From UBA685 sp049890115 (GTDB lineage Bacteria; Pseudomonadota; Alphaproteobacteria; Puniceispirillales; Puniceispirillaceae), in NCBI GenBank assembly GCA_049890115.1, contig JBMHCC010000045.1, positions 8,318 through 72,317 of the forward strand: a DNA stretch of 64,000 nucleotides, read 5' to 3'. The translations under genes and the position numbers were made by a program. The notes under the pieces were generated by a model. It saw nothing but the letters and a program-made list of their open reading frames with translations, was not told the DNA's origin and did no database searches. Shown piece by piece: positions 1-9,407 of this stretch (the stretch's first letter is position 1; the number at the start of each line of letters is the position of its first letter).

Positions 1-2
1 GC

Positions 3-752
3 CGTGCGGCTTTTGAATTCTTGGCCAGTTTTGGGCGCATCGCACTATTTACCGCATCAGCTATTCGCTGGACGATACAGCCCCCTTATTATGGCCGCCA
101 ATTAGCACGCCAAATTCTGGATATCGGCTATTATTCTTTGCCCGTGGTGGGGCTAACAACGCTATTTTCTGGCATGGTGCTAGCCTTGCAATCCTATACA
201 GGCTTTGCGCGTTTTTCAGCAGAAGATACAGTTGCAACCGTCGTTGTCTTATCGGTGACACGAGAATTAGGCCCTGTCTTGGCTGGCCTGATGGTTGCTG
301 GGCGAATTGGTGCATCAATGGCTGCTGAAATTGGCACAATGAGAGTGACAGATCAAATTGACGCCCTTGATACGCTTTCCACAAGGCCAATGCAGTATTT
401 GGTGGCACCACGCCTGCTTGCTGGCACCTTATGCCTGCCATTTCTGGTGCTGATTGGCGATATTATCGGCGTATTTGGTGGCTATATTGTTGGTGTCTAC
501 CGATTAGGTTTCAACCCATCTGTCTATTTATCCAGAACATTGGAGTTTTTAGAATTCTCAGATGTGATGCTTGGCCTCATCAAGGCAGCTGTCTTTGGTT
601 TCTTGATAGCTCTGATGGGGTGCTATCATGGCTATCATTCAGGCAGAGGTGCTGAAGGTGTTGGCCTTGCGACAACAAATGCTGTGGTTTCAGCCTCTAT
701 CTTTATTTTGATAGCGAACTATCTTGTCACAGCATTATTTTTTGGGGTGTAG
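3..752 (+). CDS. mlaE: MlaE-family phospholipid transport permease (5' partial)
   Basis: Inner-membrane permease of the Mla (Ttg2) ABC system, which moves phospholipids between the inner and outer membranes. The frame is open to the left edge of the window, so the true start lies outside; a TTG at 21 is not convincing as a start. About 249 residues are visible against roughly 260 for the family, so only some 10-20 N-terminal residues are missing. Family landmarks counted from the TTG are RELGPV near residues 81-86, AGR at 93-95, AAEIGTM at 101-107 and DQIDAL at 111-116, the last being the region that couples to the ATPase. Several hydrophobic membrane segments follow. The ATPase gene begins five bases after the stop, so the two are surely co-transcribed. 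No mlaD or mlaB is found next to it. Confidence 0.92.
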   Translation, partial: RAAFEFLASFGRIALFTASAIRWTIQPPYYGRQLARQILDIGYYSLPVVGLTTLFSGMVLALQSYTGFARFSAEDTVATVVVLSVTRELGPVLAGLMVAGRIGASMAAEIGTMRVTDQIDALDTLSTRPMQYLVAPRLLAGTLCLPFLVLIGDIIGVFGGYIVGVYRLGFNPSVYLSRTLEFLEFSDVMLGLIKAAVFGFLIALMGCYHGYHSGRGAEGVGLATTNAVVSASIFILIANYLVTALFFGV

Positions 753-757
753 CAACG

Positions 758-1549
758 ATGGCAATAAGCGCAAAAATCAAAATTGACCATCTTGCCAAAT
801 CATTTTCAGGCAAACAGGTTTTAAAAGATATCAGTCTTGAAGTCGCACCACAGGAATCACTTGTCATTATTGGTACATCTGGCTGTGGCAAATCAGTTAC
901 GTTGAAATGTTTACTAGGTCTCATTCAACCTGATGCTGGCGCGATTTATCTTGATGGCAGCAATATTATTGGTCAAAGCCGCGCTCAGCGTGAGGAAATG
1001 CTGCATCGTTTTGGCATGACATTTCAGTTCGGCGCGTTATTTGACAGCTTGCCTATTTGGGAGAATATTACCTTTCGCTTGCGTCAAAAATCACCCTTAA
1101 GCCGCGTAAAAGCACGTGATATCGCTGTTGAAATTGTCAGCCAGCTTGGGTTAGGCGCTCATGTGGTTGATCAATATCCTGCTGAATTATCAGGCGGCAT
1201 GCAAAAACGTGTTGCACTTGCCAGAGCGATTGCTGATAAGCCGGAAATCCTGCTTTTTGATGAACCAACATCTGGCCTTGATCCTATTACTGGTGGTGTG
1301 ATTGATAATCTGATCACAGATTCAGTGCGCCGACTTGGCGCAACAGCTATTACCATCAGCCATGATATGGCATCTGTCAGACGCATTGCTGATAAGGTTG
1401 CTATGATCCATCAAGGCCGCGTTATCTGGTGTGGTGATGCTGATAAAATGGATAAGACAGGCATTGCTGAGGTTGACCAATTTGTAAATGGTAAGCCTGA
1501 AGGCCCCCTCACCACAGCCATTAATAGCGCCCATAATAAAGGCGATTAA
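758..1549 (+). CDS. mlaF: MlaF-family ABC transporter ATPase
   Basis: Cytoplasmic ATPase that powers the MlaE permease encoded just upstream. All ABC landmarks are present: Walker A GTSGCGKS at residues 39-46, Q-loop glutamine at 90, signature LSGGM at 144-148, Walker B ILLFDEP at 164-170 and the switch histidine at 202. The length of 263 residues is normal for MlaF. The stop codon overlaps the first possible ATG of radA by one base, so radA translation may be coupled to it. The family assignment rests on the permease partner as much as on the ATPase sequence, because ABC ATPases are alike. Confidence 0.93.
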   Translation: MAISAKIKIDHLAKSFSGKQVLKDISLEVAPQESLVIIGTSGCGKSVTLKCLLGLIQPDAGAIYLDGSNIIGQSRAQREEMLHRFGMTFQFGALFDSLPIWENITFRLRQKSPLSRVKARDIAVEIVSQLGLGAHVVDQYPAELSGGMQKRVALARAIADKPEILLFDEPTSGLDPITGGVIDNLITDSVRRLGATAITISHDMASVRRIADKVAMIHQGRVIWCGDADKMDKTGIAEVDQFVNGKPEGPLTTAINSAHNKGD

Positions 1550-1551
1550 TG

Positions 1552-2922
1552 ATGGCACGGCGTCAAACACAATATATTTGTTCCCAATGTGCTAGCACAG
1601 CACCGAAATGGTCTGGTAAATGTGATAATTGTGGTGCTTGGAACGCGATGAGCGAGGAAGCAGCCCCGTCTCTATCAACACCTGGCAAAAAAATAACAGG
1701 TAGGCGTGTTGATTTAGAACCGCTTTCTGCCTCTGAGGACAGGCCACCTCTGGCACGTCATAAATCAGATATTGCTGAATTAGACCGGGTGATTGGCGGC
1801 GGCATAGTACCTGGTTCTGCATTGCTCATTGGCGGCGATCCTGGCATTGGAAAATCAACCTTATTATTACAAATGATGTGCCGCGCATCGCAAAAAGGCT
1901 TGAAAGCAGCCTATTTTTCAGGTGAGGAATCAGCTGAACAGGTGCGTATGCGTGCACAGCGCCTAGGTCTATCCTCTGCCCCGCTTCAACTAGCAACAGC
2001 AACAAACGCAGCTGATATAGCAGCATCACTTACCGCTGGTGATGGATTTGATATTGTTGTGATTGATTCTATTCAGACCATGTATCTGCCAAGCCTTGAT
2101 TCAGCCCCTGGCACAGTCTCGCAGGTGCGCGCTGCCGCCCAAGAGTTAATCCATGCAGCCAAAAAATGCGGTGCTGCGGTGTTTTTTGTAGGTCATGTCA
2201 CGAAAGAAGGCGCCATTGCAGGGCCGCGTGTTTTGGAACATATGGTTGATTGTGTGCTTTATTTCGAAGGTGATCGCAGTCATCATTTCCGGATTTTACG
2301 CGGCGTGAAAAACCGTTTTGGCCCAACTGATGAAATTGGTGTGTTTGAAATGACAGAGCTGGGGCTTGCTGAGGTTGCGAACCCATCAGAGTTATTTCTG
2401 GCTGACAGGCGCGAGCATGTAGCAGGTGCTGCTGTCTTTGCTGGATTGGAAGGCACCAGACCTGTTTTGGTTGAGATTGAGGCATTGGTTGCCCCATCAT
2501 CATTAGCATCACCGCGCCGTAATGTGGTTGGCTGGGATAATGGAAGGCTGGCTATGCTCACAGCTGTTCTAGAAGCACGGTGCGGGGTGCCTTTATCAGG
2601 ACGTGATATCTTTTTAAATGTGGCAGGCGGATTAAAAATATCAGAACCAGCAGCTGATATGGCTGTGGCAGCAGCACTGATTAGCTCTGTTACTGGCATT
2701 GCGCTTCCGGCGCGTTCAGTCTTCTTTGGTGAAGTTGCCTTATCAGGTGAATTACGTCAGGTCCCGCAAGTTGAAACAAGGCTAAAAGAAGCCTTTAAGC
2801 TTGGCTTTGATCAAGCGATTATGCCACGACCACGAAAATCAGCGCCAGCACCAAAGGGCTTATCTGTGAATTTCACAGAAAATCTTGCACAATTAATTGA
2901 AAATCTGGGCGGCCTGTCGTAA
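1552..2922 (+). CDS. radA: DNA repair protein RadA (Sms)
   Basis: RecA-related ATPase that promotes branch migration of recombination intermediates. Counting from the ATG at 1549, a C4 zinc finger uses cysteines 11, 14, 25 and 28, Walker A GGDPGIGKST lies at 95-104, the RadA-specific KNRFG motif at 254-258, and a Lon-protease-like domain fills the C-terminal third. The full length of about 456 residues is typical. Two ATGs sit side by side at 1549 and 1552. I chose 1552 because the protein then begins MARRQTQ, as usual for RadA, but 1549 would overlap the mlaF stop and is equally possible. Confidence 0.95.
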   Translation: MARRQTQYICSQCASTAPKWSGKCDNCGAWNAMSEEAAPSLSTPGKKITGRRVDLEPLSASEDRPPLARHKSDIAELDRVIGGGIVPGSALLIGGDPGIGKSTLLLQMMCRASQKGLKAAYFSGEESAEQVRMRAQRLGLSSAPLQLATATNAADIAASLTAGDGFDIVVIDSIQTMYLPSLDSAPGTVSQVRAAAQELIHAAKKCGAAVFFVGHVTKEGAIAGPRVLEHMVDCVLYFEGDRSHHFRILRGVKNRFGPTDEIGVFEMTELGLAEVANPSELFLADRREHVAGAAVFAGLEGTRPVLVEIEALVAPSSLASPRRNVVGWDNGRLAMLTAVLEARCGVPLSGRDIFLNVAGGLKISEPAADMAVAAALISSVTGIALPARSVFFGEVALSGELRQVPQVETRLKEAFKLGFDQAIMPRPRKSAPAPKGLSVNFTENLAQLIENLGGLS

Positions 2923-2973
2923 CAATGGGCAAGGTATTATAACCGCCCTGCCTGTGGCAAAAGAGAGATAATT

Positions 2974-3618
2974 ATGGATTTAGCATCCCTTAATTTTGTT
3001 GATTATATCATTTTAGTGGTGCTTGCTATCTCTAGCATTATGTCGACATTACGTGGCATGACCAGAGAGGCTCTTGGCCTGTTTGGTTGGGCATTATCTC
3101 TTTTGGTGGCAAGGTTAACCGCACCATTTCTGCAAGACCCTGTTAGCGCTGTTATCCCAAGCGAAACGCTTGCTAATGGTATTGCCTGGTCTATCCCCTT
3201 TATTGGTACCGTCGTAATCTGGTTTATCTTGGCAACCTTAATTTCGCCTGGTTTGAAAAAAGCGGGGCTTGGCGCACTTGATAGATGGTTTGGTGTGCTT
3301 TTTGGTTTTGTCAGAGGTGTTTTTATTGTCACAGCTATTTATATCGGGTCTGTTATTGGCCTTGACGGTGAAGATAATTTGCCAACAGCAGCCGCAGAAT
3401 CACAATCAGCGAATGTGATTCGTGCGCTTGGGGAATTAACAACGCCCTTATTACCGCAAGACCTAGCAACACAACTAACAGAAGGCTTGCGTGAGGCAGA
3501 TATTGAGGCATTAACGCCAACGGCACCTGAATTTGTTGAAGACAGCCTAAATAAGGTTCAAGAAGAAACCGAGACACGTTCAGGCGGTCTTGGATTATTA
3601 AGTGATGAGCAGAATTAA
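2974..3618 (+). CDS. cvpA: CvpA family membrane protein
   Basis: Inner-membrane protein of the colicin V production family; its biochemical role is unsettled even in well-studied bacteria. The 214-residue sequence has about four hydrophobic segments in the first 130 residues, with the family-typical stretch around MTREALGLFGW near residue 29, followed by a polar, acidic C-terminal tail. It sits immediately upstream of purF, as in E. coli and many other proteobacteria, 17 bases from the purF start. A purine-rich stretch (AAAGAGAG) lies a short distance before the ATG and may serve as the ribosome binding site. Confidence 0.88.
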   Translation: MDLASLNFVDYIILVVLAISSIMSTLRGMTREALGLFGWALSLLVARLTAPFLQDPVSAVIPSETLANGIAWSIPFIGTVVIWFILATLISPGLKKAGLGALDRWFGVLFGFVRGVFIVTAIYIGSVIGLDGEDNLPTAAAESQSANVIRALGELTTPLLPQDLATQLTEGLREADIEALTPTAPEFVEDSLNKVQEETETRSGGLGLLSDEQN

Positions 3619-3635
3619 CCTGCTGTTAAGGTGAA

Positions 3636-5105
3636 ATGATTATGACAAGCCCCTTTGATGCTGGCCTTATCAGTAGTGATGATGGTGATAAACTAAATGA
3701 AGAATGTGCCGTTTTCGGAGTTTTCAGCTCTGGTAACAGTGCCCATCTGTTAACAGCTCTTGGGCTTCATGCCTTGCAACATCGCGGCCAAGAAGCCACT
3801 GGCATGGTGTCTTTTGATGGCACACAATTTAAAGATTTGCGCGGCCTTGGTCATGTTGGTGAGAATTTTGATGCTGGCTCTCCTGAAATGGCTGAGATGT
3901 CTGGCCATCTTGCAATAGGCCATAATCGCTATTCCACCACAGGGCAATCTGAATTTCGCAATATTCAGCCGTTCCTGACTGAGCTTGCTTTTGGCAAATT
4001 TGGATTAGCGCATAATGGCAATCTCACCAATGCTGAAAGATTGCGCACCTCTCTTGTATCTGCTGGCAGCTTGTTTCAATCAACCACTGATACAGAGGTG
4101 ATCATCCACCTCGTGGCACGTTCACATCGCAAAACACCAAAAGAACGCTTAACAGAAGCTCTCATGCAGGTTGAAGGTGCTTATGCATTATTATGCATGT
4201 TTGATAACCAACTGATTGGTGTCAGAGACCCGCTTGGTATCCGCCCGCTTGTGCTTGGCAAGCTAGAAGATGGCTATGTGTTATCATCTGAAAGCTGCGG
4301 CCTTGATATTGTTGGCGCTGAATTTGTGCGTGATATCAAAGCAGGTGAAATGGTCATCATTGATGGTGATGGGGTGCAATCATTTTTCCCATTTGCCAAT
4401 ACAGGCTCTCGGTTTTGTGTGTTTGAATATGTCTATTTTGCGCGTCCTGACTCCATCATGGAAGGGCGCGGTGTTTATGCCACCAGAAAACAAATTGGTA
4501 TGGAATTAGCAGATGAATCATCTGTCCAAGCTGATGTGGTTGTTCCTGTGCCAGATTCTGGTGTCCCCGCTGCAATCGGTTATTCAGAAAAATCAGGCAT
4601 ACCCTTTGATTTAGGCATTATCCGTAATCACTATATTGGGCGCACTTTCATTCAGCCAACGCAAGCAGGCAGAACCCAATCTGTGCGTATGAAACATAAT
4701 GCCAATATTGCCGCTATCAAAGGCAAGAGCGTCATTTTGATTGATGATTCTATTGTGCGCGGCACGACCTCTCGCAAAATCGTTCAAATGGTCAGAGATG
4801 CGGGTGCCAAAGAAGTGCATATGCGCATTGCCAGCCCGCCAACCATTAGTCCCTGCTTTTATGGCGTTGATACACCAGACAAAGAAAAATTAATCGCAGC
4901 CAAAATGAGCATTGATGAAATCGCTCATGAAATTGGTGCAGACAGCCTTGCCTTTATTTCACATGATGGTCTGTATCGTGCTATGGGCTATGCCAATGGA
5001 CGCAATCAAGATAGCCCGCAATTTTGCGATGCTTGCTTCTCTGGAGATTATCCTGTCAAAACAGATGTCAAAAACTTCTCAAGCGGAATGAAAAATGACC
5101 AGTAA
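3636..5105 (+). CDS. purF: amidophosphoribosyltransferase (glutamine PRPP amidotransferase)
   Basis: First committed enzyme of de novo purine synthesis; it makes 5-phosphoribosylamine from PRPP and glutamine. An N-terminal propeptide precedes Cys24, which should become the catalytic N-terminal nucleophile after cleavage (NEEC/AVFG). The PRPP-binding motif VILIDDSIVRGTTSR spans residues 366-380. Cysteines 261, 407, 464 and 467 match the positions of the four Fe-S ligands of the Bacillus enzyme, so this is probably the iron-sulfur, oxygen-sensitive type. Length is 489 residues. The 3' end overlaps the next gene by 11 bases. The remaining purine genes lie about 24-29 kb further on. Confidence 0.96.
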   Translation: MIMTSPFDAGLISSDDGDKLNEECAVFGVFSSGNSAHLLTALGLHALQHRGQEATGMVSFDGTQFKDLRGLGHVGENFDAGSPEMAEMSGHLAIGHNRYSTTGQSEFRNIQPFLTELAFGKFGLAHNGNLTNAERLRTSLVSAGSLFQSTTDTEVIIHLVARSHRKTPKERLTEALMQVEGAYALLCMFDNQLIGVRDPLGIRPLVLGKLEDGYVLSSESCGLDIVGAEFVRDIKAGEMVIIDGDGVQSFFPFANTGSRFCVFEYVYFARPDSIMEGRGVYATRKQIGMELADESSVQADVVVPVPDSGVPAAIGYSEKSGIPFDLGIIRNHYIGRTFIQPTQAGRTQSVRMKHNANIAAIKGKSVILIDDSIVRGTTSRKIVQMVRDAGAKEVHMRIASPPTISPCFYGVDTPDKEKLIAAKMSIDEIAHEIGADSLAFISHDGLYRAMGYANGRNQDSPQFCDACFSGDYPVKTDVKNFSSGMKNDQ

Positions 5106-5814
5106 GCTATTAGAAAACAAGGTTATTCTTGTAACAGGTGCCAGTAGAGGTATTGGACGCTCTGTGGCAATCGCAGCCGCCAAAGAAGGTGCAGAATTGC
5201 TTATCACAGGTCGCACAACAGGTGCCTTGGAAGAAGTGGATGATGAGATAAATGAGGCTGGCGGCTCAGCTGTTATTATTGAGATGGATCAAACAGATCT
5301 TGAGGCGATACCGCGCCTTGCCAGTGCCATAGCCAGCCGTTGGGGGCGTCTTGATGGGTTTGTTGCTAATGCTGGCCAGCTTGGTCAATTATCACCAATG
5401 CCACATCAGGATACCGAAACATGGGACAGAACCTTATTGGTGAACCTGACTTCACAATTTCACATGATAAAGGCATTTGACCCGCTATTACGCGCTTCTG
5501 ATGCTGGCAGAGCTGTTTTAGTATCATCTGGCGCAGCGGTTGGTGTGCGGCCTTTCTGGGGTGCTTATGCAGTCTCAAAGGCTGGTCTTGAGGCTATGGG
5601 GCGTGCGTGGGCTGGTGAGTCTGAACAGACCAACATGAAGATTAATATGATTGACCCTGGCGGTACCAGAACAGCAATGCGTGCTGCAGCCTTTCCGGGC
5701 GAAGATCCAGCCACCCTGCCAACAGGCGATGATATTGCACCTGCCTTTATTACCTTATTATCTGAAGAGTGCCCTTATCATGGCGCTTTGGTCAAGGCAC
5801 GCGATCTTATCTAA
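5095..5814 (+). CDS. SDR family NAD(P)-dependent oxidoreductase
   Basis: Classical short-chain dehydrogenase of 239 residues; the substrate cannot be told from sequence. The cofactor motif TGASRGIG lies at residues 14-21, NAG at 92-94, and the catalytic pair in YAVSK is Tyr158 and Lys162 with a serine near 145. It overlaps purF by 11 bases and is likely co-transcribed with it. An SDR gene in this position after purF is a recurrent alphaproteobacterial arrangement. Its 3' end overlaps the convergent mnmC gene by eight bases. Confidence 0.9.
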   Translation: MTSKLLENKVILVTGASRGIGRSVAIAAAKEGAELLITGRTTGALEEVDDEINEAGGSAVIIEMDQTDLEAIPRLASAIASRWGRLDGFVANAGQLGQLSPMPHQDTETWDRTLLVNLTSQFHMIKAFDPLLRASDAGRAVLVSSGAAVGVRPFWGAYAVSKAGLEAMGRAWAGESEQTNMKINMIDPGGTRTAMRAAAFPGEDPATLPTGDDIAPAFITLLSEECPYHGALVKARDLI

Positions 5815-7636
5815 GGGCTTGTTGACGCCTAGGCGACAGACTGTCTCGCACCGCATTATCAAGGCCTTCTGGCAGGCCTAGCATTTGTGCAACAAGCATT
5901 TCAGCTAGCAAGGGTGCATTGGTCATGCCTCGCGCCCCTAGGGCTGTCATAATAGAGATATGCGGGGCAATTTGACCAATAAGTGGCTGCCGGTCTTTTG
6001 ATGAGAGACGCCATGAAAGCCTGCCATTATGAGGAGATAGCGTCGCTGCTGCCTCTGGCCACAGATGTGCTATGAGGCTCTGATTATGCTGATGGCCCTT
6101 TTCACTCACCTCACGCTGGCCTGTCTTATCAAAACTAGCCCCTAAATATTGCTCACCATCAATGACAGGTGTGAGGTAACCGCCATAATGAAGCCCTGTT
6201 GTTACAGATGATAAAGAGGAGTGATGCCCTAAATAGCTAATTTGCCCTGCGCTAATTTGTGTTGCGAATTCTGGTAATTGTAATTGAGAAAGAATTTGAG
6301 GCATTCCTGCACCACAGGCTAATATCAGATGGCTTGCTTCTATCACTTTGCCAGATTCTAACTGGATGATAAGCCCCTCTTCGCCCTGTTTGACAGAGCT
6401 TATCGCCTCATTTGTCAGACATGATGCTGATTGTGCCAACCCCTTAACCAGCCTGACAGGTGAGATAATAGACGATGCCTTTTGTTCTAATGCGCCAAAA
6501 GCAGCAGGCAGAGACGTCAAAGAGGCAACTTCGTCTTTATCAAGCCTTGTGACCAAATCCTCTGGCCAACCAAGTGCAGCTAATTTTTGATTTCGCACAG
6601 CTTCTTTTTCAGGATAATCCAGAAATAAAGAACCCTGATGTAGGACCGCATCATGGTGCCTTGCTAACTGGCTGGCAAAAGACAAACAAGATAGCGACAT
6701 ACGGCTTGGCGCATCATGATGCAAACGAAGACGTGCTGATTGCATGGCTACCTGATTGCCAGATGCCCCTTGTGCTAGCCCATCTGCCTTATCAATCAAA
6801 ACGGATTTGATGCCCCTTGCAGCAAAGCTGGCAGCAAGGCTAGCCCCAGCAATACCACCACCAATAATGACAGGTTGGCAATTGATGGTTTTACGAGGCA
6901 TTTGACCTGGCTTTTCAGCTATCAGCATTTCACGCTTTCGTCCAAAGCCAGGCTTTTTGGCAATGGTGAAACCAGCTTTGGTCAGGCCATTTTTAACCCT
7001 AGATGCCACAGTAAAAGTGGCGCATTTGGCACCTTCTGCACTATGTCTTGCGATTTCTTGAAACAAATCTTCATGCCATAGGCTTTCATTTTTGGCAGGT
7101 GTAAAACCATCCAAAAACCAAATATCAGCTGTAAAGTCAGTTGCTGCCATCATCTGATAAGCATCGCCATAATGCAGATGAAGATGTGTTTTACCAGCCT
7201 GCAAAATCACCTTGTGATAGCCTGGCCAGCGCGGCGGTAATTGGCTGATTAATTCAGTTGAATAAGGATGGATTTCAGCAAAAGGCTGATGTGCAAATTT
7301 GATAATATCAGCTGTTAAGGGACAGATTTCAAAGCTAATAAAGTCAATTTGGCAATCTGGATTGACCTTATCGCGCATTTGCTGTGCTGCCAAAAGATTC
7401 AAGCCTGTGCCAAATCCTGTTTCAGCAATGGTAATCTGCTGTGAAACTGCCATTTGCTGGGCAAGTTGCGTGCCTTCACAAAACACATAACGGCTTTCAG
7501 CAAGGCCACCTTCACGCGAAAAATAGATATCATCATGACGCAAAGATGTAATGGCATCTTCTTTTTCAGCAATCTTGATATCTGGCAAGCTAACAAATGG
7601 TTGTTTGGCTGCTGATTTTTCGGGGCCGTTATCCAT
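5807..7636 (-). CDS. mnmC: bifunctional tRNA 5-methylaminomethyl-2-thiouridine biosynthesis protein MnmC
   Basis: Fusion enzyme for the last two steps of mnm5s2U34 formation in tRNA. The N-terminal half is a SAM methyltransferase (MnmD part) with ETGFGTGLN at residues 72-80 and DIWFLDGF near 173-180. The C-terminal half is a FAD-dependent oxidoreductase (MnmC part) starting with the dinucleotide motif GGGIAGAS near residue 258. The length of 609 residues is near that of the E. coli fusion (about 670). It stands alone on the minus strand and converges with the SDR gene, overlapping it by eight bases. The order of domains and their motifs leave little doubt. Confidence 0.93.
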   Translation of the reverse strand: MDNGPEKSAAKQPFVSLPDIKIAEKEDAITSLRHDDIYFSREGGLAESRYVFCEGTQLAQQMAVSQQITIAETGFGTGLNLLAAQQMRDKVNPDCQIDFISFEICPLTADIIKFAHQPFAEIHPYSTELISQLPPRWPGYHKVILQAGKTHLHLHYGDAYQMMAATDFTADIWFLDGFTPAKNESLWHEDLFQEIARHSAEGAKCATFTVASRVKNGLTKAGFTIAKKPGFGRKREMLIAEKPGQMPRKTINCQPVIIGGGIAGASLAASFAARGIKSVLIDKADGLAQGASGNQVAMQSARLRLHHDAPSRMSLSCLSFASQLARHHDAVLHQGSLFLDYPEKEAVRNQKLAALGWPEDLVTRLDKDEVASLTSLPAAFGALEQKASSIISPVRLVKGLAQSASCLTNEAISSVKQGEEGLIIQLESGKVIEASHLILACGAGMPQILSQLQLPEFATQISAGQISYLGHHSSLSSVTTGLHYGGYLTPVIDGEQYLGASFDKTGQREVSEKGHQHNQSLIAHLWPEAAATLSPHNGRLSWRLSSKDRQPLIGQIAPHISIMTALGARGMTNAPLLAEMLVAQMLGLPEGLDNAVRDSLSPRRQQALR

Positions 7637-7722
7637 TTTTTTCTTTTCTCAAAAGGTTAAACACACAAATCCTAAAGACGCCATGGAGCTGCTATTAGAA
7701 TAACTACAAAAAGGTGATGGTG

Positions 7723-9003
7723 ATGGCGAACAAAAACCCCCTTATTTTTCGAATTTTTTCATCTTTTATTTCAGTTGGTCAGCTGACAATTTGTCTTGAT
7801 GATGGCCGTAAACTCATTGCAAAAGGACAAGAAGATGGTCCGAAGGTGGTATTCTCACTGCCTGACACAAGGCCATTATATCATTTTGTTAGACAAGCAG
7901 ACCTTGCCATTCCTGAAGCTTATATGTCTGGCAAACTTGTTTTGATTGATACCAGCCTTGATGATTTTATGATCTTCCTCTTTTTGAATAAACAGGCATT
8001 TTATCGCACAAAACTGCAATATTTTCTGCGCTTCTTTGGTGCTATTGCCATGTGGTGCAAGGGGCAAATTAGGCACAAAGCTGCCAAAGCCAATGTGGCA
8101 CATCATTATGATCTAACTGATTATCTTTATGATAGTTTTCTTGATGATAAACGCCAATATAGCTGTGCTTATTTCGAGAAGCCAGATGATAGCCTAGAGC
8201 AAGCCCAATTACAGAAGATTGCAAGACTAGCAGCAAAATTACGCCTTCGCCCTCATCATAAGATACTTGATATTGGCTGTGGTTGGGGCGAGCTAGCTTA
8301 TAGCTTAGCAACCTTAGAAGATGACCTGCTTGTCAAAGGCATTACGCTGAGCGAAAACCAATCTGCCTATGCTAAAGATTTAGCACGCAAACGAAAATGC
8401 CAAAGCAGTCTGTCTTTTGCCTTGCAAGATTATCGTGATGAGACAGGCACCTATGATCATGTGGTATCAGTTGGAATGCTAGAGCATGTTGGTTACCAAT
8501 CTTACCAGACCTATTTTAATACCGTATCAAGGGCATTAAAACCAACAGGGACAGCGGTCATACATACAATTGGCAAACAATATATGACCCATAGCAGAGC
8601 GCCCTTTATCCAAAAATATATTTTCCCAGGTGGCTATATCCCTGCCCTATCAGAGCTTACCAAAGCGATCGAAAAGACAGATCTTCATATCCTTGATATC
8701 GAAGCAATGCATATTCACTATGCTGAAACATTACGGCATTGGCGACAACGCTTTATCGCAAAACAAGATGACATCATCGCGCTATATGATGAAAGATTTT
8801 TCCGAATGTGGTGTTTTTATCTGGTAAGCTGTGAATATTTTTTCCGTCTTGATGGCGGCGTTGTCTATCAGATACAATTAGCGAAAAGCCAAGGTGATAG
8901 CCCGTCCGAGCGAAGCTACATCAAAGATAAAGAACAGGACTATTTGAAAAAGCTATGTCAGATATCGACCCATTCTGGGAAACTAAAGAGCTCAGTGAAA
9001 TGA
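7723..9003 (+). CDS. cyclopropane-fatty-acid synthase family SAM-dependent methyltransferase
   Basis: Member of the CFA/mycolic acid methyltransferase family, which transfers a one-carbon unit from SAM to unsaturated acyl chains of membrane lipids. The SAM motif LDIGCGWGE lies near residue 190, with YSCAYF upstream, retaining the cysteine found in E. coli Cfa, and GMLEHVG and HTIG downstream supplying the active-site Glu and His region. GTG and ATG codons lie at 7714, 7717, 7720 and 7723; I chose 7723 because AAGG at 7711-7714 is then well spaced. The 3' end overlaps the next gene by 49 bases. A second, more diverged paralogue lies at 18578. The exact product (cyclopropane or another methylation) is not known. 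Confidence 0.85.
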   Translation: MANKNPLIFRIFSSFISVGQLTICLDDGRKLIAKGQEDGPKVVFSLPDTRPLYHFVRQADLAIPEAYMSGKLVLIDTSLDDFMIFLFLNKQAFYRTKLQYFLRFFGAIAMWCKGQIRHKAAKANVAHHYDLTDYLYDSFLDDKRQYSCAYFEKPDDSLEQAQLQKIARLAAKLRLRPHHKILDIGCGWGELAYSLATLEDDLLVKGITLSENQSAYAKDLARKRKCQSSLSFALQDYRDETGTYDHVVSVGMLEHVGYQSYQTYFNTVSRALKPTGTAVIHTIGKQYMTHSRAPFIQKYIFPGGYIPALSELTKAIEKTDLHILDIEAMHIHYAETLRHWRQRFIAKQDDIIALYDERFFRMWCFYLVSCEYFFRLDGGVVYQIQLAKSQGDSPSERSYIKDKEQDYLKKLCQISTHSGKLKSSVK

Positions 9004-9407
9004 CAAAAGATGAGTGGGAATCATTATGTGATGGTTGCGGGAAATGCTGTGTCTTGAAGCTAGAGGATTATGACACTGCTGAAATTTATTACACAAATGT
9101 GTCATGCAAATTATTATGTCCAACTTCAGCACAATGCACAGATTACCCTAATCGAAAACGCCATGTACCAGATTGTGTGATTTTAACGCCTAACAATTTG
9201 GATGAGATCTCATGGATGCCACAAAGCTGTTCTTATCGAAGGCTACATGAAGGCAAATCCCTGCCTGATTGGCACCCTCTTATTACAGGCTCACAAGATG
9301 CGTTGAAAAGCTCGCCTCACTCAGTTGCTGGCAAAGTTATTCCAGAAGGCCTTGTCAAAGAAACTGATATGCCAGATCACCTTTATGATTGGGATTTTCC
9401 GCTATGA
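8955..9407 (+). CDS. YcgN/UPF0260 family cysteine-cluster protein
   Basis: Member of the uncharacterised UPF0260 (YcgN) family, placed in the wider zinc- or iron-chelating YkgJ-like group. Of 150 residues, eight are cysteines in the family pattern: CDGCGKCC at 25-32, then Cys51, Cys55, Cys61 and Cys74. The opening PFWETKELSEMT and the segment SLCDGCGKCC are hallmark UPF0260 sequences, which fixes the start even though it overlaps the preceding gene by 49 bases. The stop overlaps the next ATG as ATGA, suggesting translational coupling. Metal binding is an inference from the cysteine pattern. Confidence 0.9.
   Translation: MSDIDPFWETKELSEMTKDEWESLCDGCGKCCVLKLEDYDTAEIYYTNVSCKLLCPTSAQCTDYPNRKRHVPDCVILTPNNLDEISWMPQSCSYRRLHEGKSLPDWHPLITGSQDALKSSPHSVAGKVIPEGLVKETDMPDHLYDWDFPL

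Noticed and set aside
7669..7700. Possible fourth ECF promoter before the methyltransferase at 7723
   Set aside because: AAATCC is present, but the spacing to a TATTAG box is 20 bases and CGTA is missing.
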